From Isoetes taiwanensis (taxonomy: Eukaryota; Streptophyta; Lycopodiopsida; Isoetales; Isoetaceae): 64,000 bases of DNA. The position numbers and the translations under genes are program-made. Shown in pieces: positions 47,581-57,180 of this stretch. The DNA lies in NCBI GenBank assembly GCA_021234155.1, contig JAJEKV010000002.1, positions 6,211,492 to 6,275,491 of the forward strand. The letters are read 5' to 3'. A model generated the notes under the pieces. That model worked only from the letters and a program-made list of their open reading frames with translations, was not told the origin of the DNA and made no database searches. How positions within the stretch are numbered: the stretch's first letter is position 1; each line of letters starts with the position of its first letter.

Positions 47581-49238
47581 GCGTCCGACATATACGACGC
47601 TCCTTTTAACATAGGAATGCAATACTTTGTGTTTATGTTGATTGTCACTAGCTTAAGGGAGCTCTCTTGACATTTTTTAGCTTGGTGGTTTCTAGATATA
47701 GTTATATTCAATACAATATATAATGCTGTGATGCGAGGCAATTGGATTCATGCAAGTTTGTTAAGCCCAAACTTTCATAAATATTATCACTTTAATATGG
47801 AGAATGCCAAAATTGTATTTTATCAAATGGCTATTAATAATGTTCTCTGGACTAGAATCTTCATGGGAAGCTCTTGATGTATAGGAATGCATAGGTCTTG
47901 ACGTAGTGACACTTTGCAGTTTTCTAGTCGCATGCACCTCTTCTAACAGTGGCCGTCACATTTTTATTTCCATGACTACTAAAGTCCATAAATCAAATAC
48001 TTTGGACTTTGTCAATCTTCTTGGGCAACTATGGAGTTGAAACTGTGATCTACAGTATGCTTTTGTAAACTAATGTTGCACCACCTTGTTTCATGCAAAC
48101 TACATTCTTCTTATTATTATCTGCCAATAATGTGTTAAAATACAATGTTATAGTATTGGAACATGTTATATTGCAAATTCCACCATTGGGGCCAATGTCA
48201 CAACTCCAACAAGAACAAGAGACCTCAAATACTTTTGAAAGTTGCCAACAGTTCTATGAATTGCATACATATTTATGAAAAGAAACAAAAGATTATGCTA
48301 ATACAAAAAAAAAAACAACAATATTGATTGATTGAACGGCACATCCCCGTATATGAAGTATCTTGTTGTTAATAGATTCAATGACAATACAATTTGCTCC
48401 ATGTCTATGTAAGTGATTATGGTGCTAAGATTTATCTAAATTGTAGATTCTCGAGTACCAATGCTAAACATTTTTGTTTTGCTTTCTTTGGTTCCAGAAA
48501 TGAAAATGTTGTTTTAATGTACTATTACGGTCTGACCTTTGGGAACAGAAGCCACACATATTTATGAAAAGAATGTCATGTCTCAAGTCTATGCTTGTAC
48601 AAATAGAACTGCAAAGAAAGGACACAATAATTAATGGGTTGACTGGCATAACTCCATATGCAAAGATTCTTGTGATGGTCAATAGATTCCAATGAGAATA
48701 GAGTTTGCTCCATATGTGTGACTGTATACATTGTAGACAAGAATACAGCTGTTACACAACATGTGTTTCCTGCTTTGCCAACAAATTTGGTTTAAATTTG
48801 GAAATGGTGTCTTGGTGTACCTATTAAGTCTCAATGATCTAAGTTCATAATTTTAAGGATTGAAGCAATGCACAATATTGCAGATTATGTATGAGAATAA
48901 TAGTTCTCCTTGAACATTGTTAAAAAGCACCTAGCTGCAACATCCAGAGCTAGTTAGTCATACAACAATGTGGATAATGACTAAACCCTATAATTGTTGA
49001 CTTTGTGACACACTTTCAGGATGTGATTCATCATGTCAAATCCATGTCTTCAAGTGATGCTTTTCTCGCTTTCTAGAAATATAAAATTTCGAGCATTCAA
49101 GATCCGATACTAAATTTGGACTGGTTCATGTAATCTGAATGCCACATTGAAAAATATCCTAGGTTTTCTTTACGGTAATTGAATCTCTCCAACTGCACAT
49201 GACTTGGTAATTTGGATTTGTCAATGTTTTTTAGCAGG
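47581..49238. other. Intergenic stretch upstream of the HVA22-like gene
   Basis: AT-rich. Two diverged copies of a block around GAATTGCATACATATTTATGAAAAGAA and CACACATATTTATGAAAAGAA (near 48257 and 48551), followed by ATTGATTGATTGAACGGCA / ATTAATGGGTTGACTGGCA, suggest an old direct duplication. The sequence TTTTTTAGCAG just before the start codon at 49239 could be the acceptor of a leader intron. No other gene is seen. Confidence 0.35.
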
Positions 49239-49972
49239 ATGAGATCAATTATCACCAGATCAATGCTGTAAGTTTCATTGTTCATTGTTTTCGACTGTGT
49301 TAAAAAAAATGTCAAATTATTCTATACAATTTCAGGTTGATCGCAGGCTATATCTATCCTGCATACGAGTGCTTCAAAAATATAGAAAAAACACCTCTAC
49401 CAGAAGTGGATGTGCTAAGTTTCTGGTGCCAATATTGGTAAGGCAATAACCTTGGTTTAGATCTAGCTTTGTTATAACCACAAAATTTGTTTCACAGGAT
49501 CATCATGGCCTTCCTGACTGTATTTGAGCGTGTTGGAGATAAATTTGTTTCATGGTATGTTGGTAATTTCAAATCCGTGGATGATAAAAGTCAGGTCACT
49601 TCAATTCAACTTGGTTTATAAGGCATTTCTAAACTGCTTTCCAGGATCCCATTTTACAATGAGGCAAAGCTTGCATTTGTCATCTACCTTTGGTATCCCA
49701 ACACAAAGGTCTGAATTTGTGTAAGACCTATATTTACAAATTTACAAGTTTACACAGTATCATGTTTCTTTTCTAATTTCCAGGGGACAATCTATGTGTA
49801 TTCCACATTCTTGAAACCATTCGTTGTACAGCATCAACCAAATATTGAGCAAAATCTCTGTCAAGTAAAGGAAAGGACTAGTGGCTTAGCTGCTGAATAT
49901 ACAAGGCAATTCATGGTTTATATTCATAAGTTATTCTTTGAGCTTCTTCAGAACCGTGCATTACAACCATAA
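49239..49972 (+). CDS. HVA22-like protein (TB2/DP1/Yop1/REEP family)
   Basis: Five exons: 49239-49267, 49336-49437, 49498-49554, 49645-49708 and 49784-49972. All introns are GT-AG and phases join perfectly to 441 nt, 146 aa. The start MRSIITRSMLLLIAGYIYPA matches the family opening, followed by YECFKNIEK, LSFWCQYWIIMAFLTVFERV, FVSWIPFYNEAKLAFVIYLW and YPNTKGTIYVY, the hallmark TB2/DP1 sequence. Family members insert hydrophobic hairpins into the ER membrane, shape tubular ER and affect vesicle traffic; plant HVA22 genes are often stress- or ABA-responsive. Length and completeness suggest a working gene. It is closest in pattern to the HVA22 i/j/k group by memory, not by alignment. Exons of 29-189 bp make it easy to miss. 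Confidence 0.95.
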
Positions 49973-50630
49973 GTTCAATGCAATCTTTCCTCTTACTTTT
50001 ATGACAATACATTGGCCATAGAAAGAAGGTATATTTTTCTCATATATCTTATTGCTTCTATTTGCATTGATTCACAATTCTAAAAAGTAATTCTTTGATT
50101 TTCAAATAGGATGAGACTAGGGCAAGAATATGTCGATCCTTCACAATGAGATCTAACCATGGAACTACAACAATAATTTCCACTTATACTGTTGTTGCAG
50201 AGCCTCCTAAACCTCAACTAATAAACTAGAAAAATTAAGTGACTCTACTCAATATCCACATGCAGAATACTAGTGATAGAATGTAATACATGATAAATTG
50301 AATAAGTTTGTCCATCTCCAGACACCAAAAGTAAGTGCCAGAAAATGATGACGCTGCCATTAAGCAGATGAGGGAGAAATATGCAAAACTAAAGTTCATG
50401 AAAAGTTTCAGAGATCAATAAGAACTAAACATTGGCAAAATTGTATTAATGACAGCTATATGGAGAGGCTTAGAGCTCTTTCATATTAAAGGCGGAACAT
50501 AAGCAGGTAGAGGAATAAGAAGTTCCGAAAAATCGAAGAAAAATGAACAAAGTGGAATGTAGTTTTAATGGGACATACAAACTTGACTAACGTATCCAGT
50601 AGTACTTGACATCAGAAGATGATCACAGGT
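49973..50630. other. 3' flank of the HVA22-like gene
   Basis: A probable 3' UTR with one possible intron (donor after AGAAAGAAG near 50030, acceptor CAAATAG near 50109). A short open block near 50340-50420 (REKYAKLKFMKSFRDQ) matches nothing known. Confidence 0.35.
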
Positions 50631-50639
50631 GGATTTACC

Positions 50640-51060
50640 TGCTATAATTAAAAGCTTTTTATGAAAACAAAGGAGAACTCAAATTTTGGGAAGAAATCTA
50701 TTAAATCATCTTGTTCCCTGACCCTTAACTTCCTTAGCTCCTTGTTCAACATGTCAATCTGTGAGGATGATTTTTCTTCATAATGCTTAAGCAAATATTT
50801 CCAGATCTCTCTAGGAGACTTATCTTTAATTCTCAGAAGAATGGATCCTAATCTTGCTCATGAGAATAGTATATGCTTCCTTGATTTTGCTCCTTTGGTT
50901 GTCCTCTGAACTACACTAGTACCTCTAGTTGTAGTAGTGCTAGTTCCTCCTACTACAGTTGCACCCACAATATCATTGTTCCACTGTATCTGCCGTTATG
51001 CTTTGACATCTTTGGGAACTTGTTTTATCATTACCTTCTCCATTTACAAGTTCCCAAAGA
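50640..51060 (-). pseudogene. Copia-type gag remnant
   Basis: The minus strand reads a typical Copia/UBN2 gag block: ILLRIKDKSPREIWKYLLKH, then YEEKSSSQIDMLNKELRKLR and VREQDDLIDFF. A stop interrupts the upstream side (HILFS-stop-ARLGS). It lies beyond the LTR at 51071-51282, in the same orientation, so it belongs to a second or older Copia copy. Confidence 0.75.
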
Positions 51061-51070
51061 TTTTCATTTC

Positions 51071-51282
51071 GTGAAGTTCCAGAATGGTGAAGAATAGGTA
51101 GATGAGAATTGAATAATGTATGAATGAGCCAAACGTGGCATACAAAACATATATAGACATACCTTTACACCTAAGGATACGACTCCCCATATTACTGGGA
51201 TTGCCACCTCAGCGTGGTCACATGGCTCGTGCCATGTCATCAATCCTTGATCTATATGATCATCATAGCCTATATTCTAACA
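51071..51282 (-). mobile_element. Copia-type LTR, copy A
   Basis: Direct repeat of the sequence at 63815-64000, with about a dozen differences over the shared length. On the minus strand it begins TGTTAGAATATAGG and ends ...GGAACTTCAC. The purine-rich AAGGAGGGG immediately precedes its TG start, so this copy behaves as a 3' LTR of an element extending to higher coordinates. The base after the end is changed (expected CA end), and no primer site follows. Confidence 0.85.
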
Positions 51283-51296
51283 CCCCTCCTTGATCA
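51283..51296 (-). other. Polypurine tract of the Copia-type element
   Basis: Minus strand ATCAAGGAGGGG directly abuts the LTR start TGTTAG. It marks the internal 3' end of an element that continues to higher coordinates. Confidence 0.7.
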
Positions 51297-52915
51297 ATAG
51301 ATCAAGAAGGATTGAACTTTCCTTTGGTAAATCTCCCCCTTAATAGAGAGAATTCGAATGCCCTTCAAATTTGAGAATTCAAATTCTAAACTTTACTTAC
51401 TAGATCATCTAATAAACTTTGAGGATGCCTAGATCATATAAGTTAGGCCTTCTCCCCCTTGATCGATAGCATCCGAGAAACGCTAAGATCGTACAATGGG
51501 ATCCTCGCTATGATATATATTATTTCATCTTCTAGACACCTTAGACTACTTAGAAGACTACAAATAGTTGAGCATATAATTTTCCCAACAAATATGGGCC
51601 TTCGTCGTGACGAGAATTTCCTTCTTTGAAAATAAACCCCTTATACTGGTCATTCTTGTCCACGTCATACAGGTGAATGTCATATAGGTGAATACAGGTG
51701 TGGCCTTCTTTCAGCGACGGTTTCATGTGCCCTCTTGCATGCATCAATTTTTCATCTCTTTCTTCTGCAAATGATTCACCAATGGATTTTCCAACGGCCA
51801 TGTCTACATCTTTTCTTCATAAGAAATGATTCTCTGGCCATTTGCCTTCATCCTGTATCCAACAGAGTAATTTGAGGCTTCGGAGATACCATCTTTCTCT
51901 ATATATCTTCCTTTAAAATTAGTAATATTTTCTTTTCTGCAACCATTCTTGCATCAGATAAAGCTGCTCCACCATGCCTGACTTCTACCTCATGTTGTTG
52001 TTCAACCAGCTGTGCGATCTCCTTCAGAACTAAAATTCATTTGAATCATTAAATCTACAGCATTAGGCTTGATTACGTCTGGAAGCATCTCGGTTTCTGC
52101 ATCAACGGAGTACAGATTGGTTCCCATCTGCAAAATATGGGTCAATGAACGGATGTTGTTTCTTGATCCCATCTATAGCATACTGATCTTCTTCAACATC
52201 ATAAGCAGGATCTTCAACAATAAGGCAATCTTCAATGACTATTTTCGCAGCCTTCTCTGTAACAGACCTGCTCCATCTGCAACAATTCCTTATAGCCCAT
52301 AACGATTCATCTGGTGTGGCAAATTCAGATTTTAGAGAGGCCAACGATGAAATTGAGGCTTTATACTCCAACGACTTCATAATTAGACAATTTATCAGCA
52401 TTGATTATGGCCTTTCTAATTCTAAGCCTTGAGCATCAGTTTTCTGGGCAACGGAATTTTCCACCCAAAGAGAGTCTTCCACAAATCCTTCTTCATTGAG
52501 AGTTGGGTCTTCGCTCTGGTCCTTTTCTTCCTGGTCACCTTCATTTAGGAATTTTAAATTTGCTGTGTCCATCTTGCTCCTGAATCACGTCCCCAACTGA
52601 GCATTCTTGGGCAACTCCTGCCTCTATTTGCAAAGGCCAATACATCTTCATGCCCTTCCATTCGATCTGACCACCTCCCACAGTTTTGGCCTCATCTCTA
52701 ATTTCGGCCTCTGATTTTGTTCTAAGGATTCGGGCATTTGCAGCAGAATTGTGTGCCACGATCCTTTTTTCTTCCAAAATACACGCCGGAATAGAAAAAC
52801 AGGCTGTTAGATTAGTTTTTGTTTTTAACCTGAGTACCTTCCACGTTTTCTTCAATCCGATAAGGGTCAAAGCGTGCAGGTGGGGGGCATATTTGCGCCA
52901 GCCAAGCACTTCCTA
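51297..52915 (-). pseudogene. Broken minus-strand coding region of unknown identity inside the LTR-bounded element
   Basis: Successive minus frames stay coding-like: 52909-52541 (contains LKKTWKVLRLKTKTNLTACF and VGGGQIEWKGMKMYWPLQIE), then an acidic stretch (SEDPTLNEEGFVEDSLWVEN), then frames at 52401-52102 and 51801-51550 (contains KSIGESFAEERDEK and HMKPSLKEGHTC). Frame changes and stops separate them. No pol domain is present. It may be a captured host gene or an element-specific ORF; I recognise no family. Confidence 0.4.
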
Positions 52916-52958
52916 AGCACCCTGGAACTCAATTTTTTGAACGTGGGTTTTTTTTTAG

Positions 52959-52981
52959 TCGAGCCCGTCAGAATTCGAATT
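52959..52981. repeat. Candidate left terminal inverted repeat of a nested DNA transposon
   Basis: TCGAGCCCGTCAGAATTCGAA resembles the reverse complement of 63541-63565 (TTCGACGGCCTCAGAATTAG...). The shared core is TCAGAATT plus flanking matches. The two lie just outside the starts of the two convergent genes. The match is imperfect and no target duplication was found. Confidence 0.35.
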
Positions 52982-53046
52982 TTAGGGTTTCGTCGAGCCC
53001 TCTGGAGCACGTTTTCTGTGGCGCTCCGATCTCTGCAACCGAGCAG

Positions 53047-55438
53047 ATGATTTTCATCATGGCTGTCCTTAGTGACAGATTTCCATCATTGGATGCATCG
53101 CCCAAAAATTTGGACATGGTTTTGAGCCCTATGGATTATGCATTGCCTTTTCATTTCCAAGAGAGTGGCGACATGGCCGGAAAGGTTTGCATGCCTTACT
53201 TTAAGCCTTTTCTCGCTTTTGCTTTTGAATATTAGCCCATAAAGTTCCGATAGGTTCAGTTTAATCGATTGCTTTATTTTTTTGCAGCAGATAATGCGGT
53301 TTGCAAATTCTGTTGAAGAATTCAATGTGTACAGGTGCTTGCCTAATGAAGGAAGGGATCCGAGTTCTTTGAGGAAAGATGAATGCACCACAGATGATTT
53401 TTTAAGTGTGTGGCAGTCAGACTTGAAGGAGGGAAAGATAAAGCTCCATCAAATCCGTCCTCAATTTGCAGATGAGCTTCATGATCTGGTAACTAAAATC
53501 TGTCAGTATGGTTTAAAGAACAAAGAGGCAAGAACACAATTTGCCAAAGGGTTTGCATGGCAGCATACTAGAAGGGCACTTGCAGACCCAAGTAGTTTTA
53601 AAATTAATTGGGCACGATTTGTTGCCAGCTCTTTGCAGCATTCTAAAAGAACAAACCATAAAAGAAGCAACTGTTATGAGTCTAGTGTGAAGCATATTTC
53701 TTGTGCTTTATCTTGTTTGGAGGCAGATATGCATATGTTTAGTGAGGAGCTGACTGTGTTAGAGGAACAGCTAAAACAGAAAGAAACACATAGAATTACT
53801 ACCAATGGTGTTTTATTGGGTCTTGATCTATCTGCCTCTTGCCTATGCAAGGATATAAAAGAGGTAAAAGATAAAATAGAAGATCTTACAGTAGTTTCTC
53901 CGGAAGAAGAAGTTGCCTTGAAGCAATTGAGTGATGAAGAAAATAGGTTAGGCCTTTCTTTGCTAACCCTGCTGAAAAGGAAAGAAGAGGCTGATGACAG
54001 AGTTGCAATAGAACAGGAAATTAATAGGTTGAACATGCTGATAAACATTAAAAAAGAGGCCATAGTTGATCTGCAACAGAAATGTATTAGCTTGAAACAT
54101 CTTCGAGACAATTATGTTGGTGCAAGTTTTATTAATCCATGTGCAGGTAATTGGCCTTTTGCTGATGGTGTGAGTGGCTGCTTGGTTTGTGGAATGGCAT
54201 TTTGTTCAGATTATGAACTGCATGTGCAGTTGCTTTGTGGCCACAAGTTCCACTTATTTTGCTTCCAATTGTGCATTGAGAAGTTGCAATGTCATGTGTG
54301 CAAGGCCAATATCCCTGAAAATCTGTTTCTAGAGTTAGGGTACATGAATTATGTGCCTCAGAAAATAGTAGATGATGTCGATGTTGACAACAGTTTAGAA
54401 AATACCTTGAGTAATGAAGACCAAGAATCTGAGTTCAAATTACCTGCAAAGTTGGAAGTTAGAAGGGTGCCACTAACACGCTCCAAGGTTTCCCAAAAAA
54501 TAGGTAATAATTTTTAAATCAAATTCCTTGTACCAATGTATTTGTTATTTGTATTTTTTTTTGTGTATTTATTGGCTTCTAATGTATTTGTATTTGTATT
54601 TGTATTTGTTGTTGTCAAGATAAAGAAAAGCAGACAAGTGCAGCAGTTGTAGCAGAAGAAGAAAATGCTCGTCATGTGGATCAGACTGTCAATTCAGGTA
54701 CACATGATAAGAATTTTGACTCCATACTCTATGCTAAACACAACTGGTTTTATTTATCAGACAAGAGTGTGAAAGAACGAGAGGAACCACCTGCAGCAAG
54801 TCAAGAGGAACCAATACAACCACCAACAGCTGCAGAACCACCCAAGGCTACCAAAGTTGGAAGGAAAAACCAGAAACCCAAACGTTTCCAACCACCTGTG
54901 AGTCCAATGAAACGAGCTAAAGCAAAGGGACCGAGCAGGAGTACACGAGCAAAAACCAAGGGACCTGTTGCAAAGAAAGTGGTTGAAGATGTTTTAGTGC
55001 ACGAGGTTTCCCAAGCAGATCAAGAAAAGAAGGTGCCAGATGAAGATATTCCATCAAATGAACAAGGTGTGCATTGTTTGATTCAACAAATTAATTTTCT
55101 TTAATTTTGTATCTTGAATAGTTTTCTTTTGTGCAGGTTTGTCAAGTTTAAATGCTGAATCATGGAATTCAAGTCAGGTGCAGAACCTTTGGTTTCCCTC
55201 CAGTAGCTTCAATCCTATGTTCAATGCAGTGCCTCTTGTTCTCAATTTGCCACAAACCATGCCATCTATAGTAAACCTTGTGCGAAAGCCTGCTGATAAA
55301 CCTGACGTTGACGAGATCCAATCTCCATTGAAAGAAAAGAAGAAGGAAGTAGCCCACAATGATTCTGAAACGGAGACTGACGACGAGGACGACTTAACTT
55401 TGGAGGAGTATACAAAGTCGAAAAGACCAGCCGAATAG
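53047..55438 (+). CDS. Coiled-coil RING-H2 protein of unknown function
   Basis: Five exons: 53047-53184, 53288-54503, 54620-54697, 54761-55066 and 55137-55438. GT-AG introns and phases join exactly to 2040 nt, 679 aa, with no internal stop. The N-terminal 150 residues include DDFLSVWQSDLKEGKIKLHQ and FKINWARFVASSL. Residues about 194-319 are Glu/Lys/Leu-rich with coiled-coil character. A RING-H2 finger spans about 344-384: CLVC, CGHKFH, C and CHVC in the spacing C-x2-C-x14-C-x-H-x2-H-x2-C-x9-C-x2-C. The C-terminal half is disordered and basic (SPMKRAKAKGPSRSTRAK), and the end is acidic (ETETDDEDDLTLEEY). A RING suggests a ubiquitin ligase, perhaps nuclear. It is convergent with a transposase-like gene and may be its accessory protein. 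A second ATG at 53059 is also possible. Confidence 0.8.
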
Positions 55439-55697
55439 AAAGCAAGTGTCCACCTTATTTTAGTTTTATCTGTCTTCTAAGCTTCTGTACCTACCCGTGT
55501 TGGTAGCATTTTATCTAAAAACATGTTTATAAACTATCTGGCGTTGTATCTACTGGATAGTTCGAGCATTGCAGATTATCATGTACTTTTGAGCATTGCA
55601 GAATATTATGTCCTTGCAGAATTTTGAGCATTGCAGAATATGGGTAATTGACAGTTCTTCTAAAGTTCTCATTTGAATTTGTAAAGGTAAAATGTTG

Positions 55698-55792
55698 ATT
55701 TGCATTTGCTGTCAAATTGTTACTTTGCATTTGCTGTCAAATTGTTACTTTGCATTTGCTGTCAAATTGATTTGCATTTGTTGTCAAATTGT
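55698..55792. repeat. Tandem repeat, about 25-bp unit, four copies
   Basis: The unit TTTGCATTTGCTGTCAAATTG is repeated with short spacers (GTTACT) and one G-to-T change in the last copy. Confidence 0.9.
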
Positions 55793-56639
55793 AAAAGGTT
55801 GATCAGCTGCAGCAGACACCCAAAGACTTGATTGTTATTGCGTGTCTTGAAAATTTCATTGGAGACATCTCTGCAAACATGCTCAACTGATTGTATTTGA
55901 ATCTTTATCTTTCCCATTCTATGAAAAGGCTTAACCAATACTGGGATAGGAAAGAGTCAGCTGCCTAACAAATACTCTGCATTTTGAGCAGAACAAAACA
56001 CAAAGTATGATTAAGTGCTCCACAGTTAACAAGCACTCTGCTTTGAATGAATCAACCTGCAAGTAAATAGGCACTACTCAATGATGCATAAGAAACCAAT
56101 GGACAAATACTTATTGCTTACAATCTTGCAAGAATAGACTGAATCATACATCAAAGCTTGGTGATTTGCGCTAAAATAAAGAAGCCCCTTCCATGGCCTA
56201 AACGTAAATTAAATCTCTTTTCAATATCCTGTTCTAAGGCTCTTAAATGAAACATATGCAGCAAGGACTGCACACATATCTAACTTTTTTTGGTTTTGTC
56301 TTTCCTTGTATAGTTGGAGGGCTTCTTTAGCACACGTTATAAGCATATGATATAACATTGGCCTCAGGGATTATGAACACCACCCTTGCATCTTTTATAC
56401 TTCGACACTGTATCGTGTGTTTGCTTCCACAGCACCCAGGTCCATTGCATGAGCACAGGATCTAACACTGCATAGTAAGTATATGTTGAAAAAATTTCAA
56501 CCGAGGCACAATTTAGGCAACACATCGAATACAATTTTAGCTTCTTGCCAGCAACTACATTTATTGATGAGGGCTGTATTTACAAGTAATAGTCCCATAT
56601 AAAAGAGTAAAGATAAATTCTCCTACCTTGAGTTTATGG

Positions 56640-56775
56640 TCCTTTCTCCAGCACAAGCAACAAGCACGCCTCCAATGGACAATTTGTCAAGACTAAGTCC
56701 TTGCTGCTGCAATTTCTGAAAGGAAGAGAATGCCATCCCTGCCCTGCCCATTCTGAGCATTTGGAGATAGCATTC
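56640..56775 (-). pseudogene. PPR-like fragment
   Basis: The minus strand reads GRAGMAFSSFQKLQQQGLSL followed by DKLSIGGVLVACAGERTI, the spacing of one PPR motif (F-x2-M/L-x3-G-x3-D-x-[FL]-T-x2-V-L-x-A-C-A). It is short and isolated; probably a gene fragment. Confidence 0.4.
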
Positions 56776-57180
56776 TATGAGATCAAATCATGACAAATAA
56801 TATTATCAAACGAACTGTGAGCGCCCATCAAATCCACACCCTGGCCATAGGGTTGGATTGATATAACACACAAAACCTCTCCAAAACTCTGCATTTACCA
56901 TATATCTCATAACAAAATACAGAATGGAATGAAAAAACCAGACCTGTAGCTTTACAAGAATGTCTAACAGAGCCATCGAAAAAAATGCAACGAACAAATT
57001 ACCAAATTACTGGAGACTTGCCAGAAGAAAACACATGCAATATACACATTGAATAAAGTATCAGAAGAAAACATATCTCATATTAATCTCATATCCCTGT
57101 GTACACTCATTTACTTGCATCTGCAAGTGCAGGCAATACTTCCACAACACAAAATACATGAAACATAATTGATAATAGGC

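Larger units (their letters stand above)
55439..57180. other. Region between the convergent genes
   Basis: Holds the 3' ends of both transcripts. GAGCATTGCAGA(T/A)TAT recurs three times at 55563-55640. A tandem repeat follows at 55698. A PPR-like fragment lies at 56640-56770. No other gene is seen. Confidence 0.4.

Noticed and set aside
55698-55792. Regular short repeats that superficially resemble a CRISPR array
   Set aside because: Spacers are 4-6 bp and nearly identical; this is a simple tandem repeat in a plant nuclear sequence.
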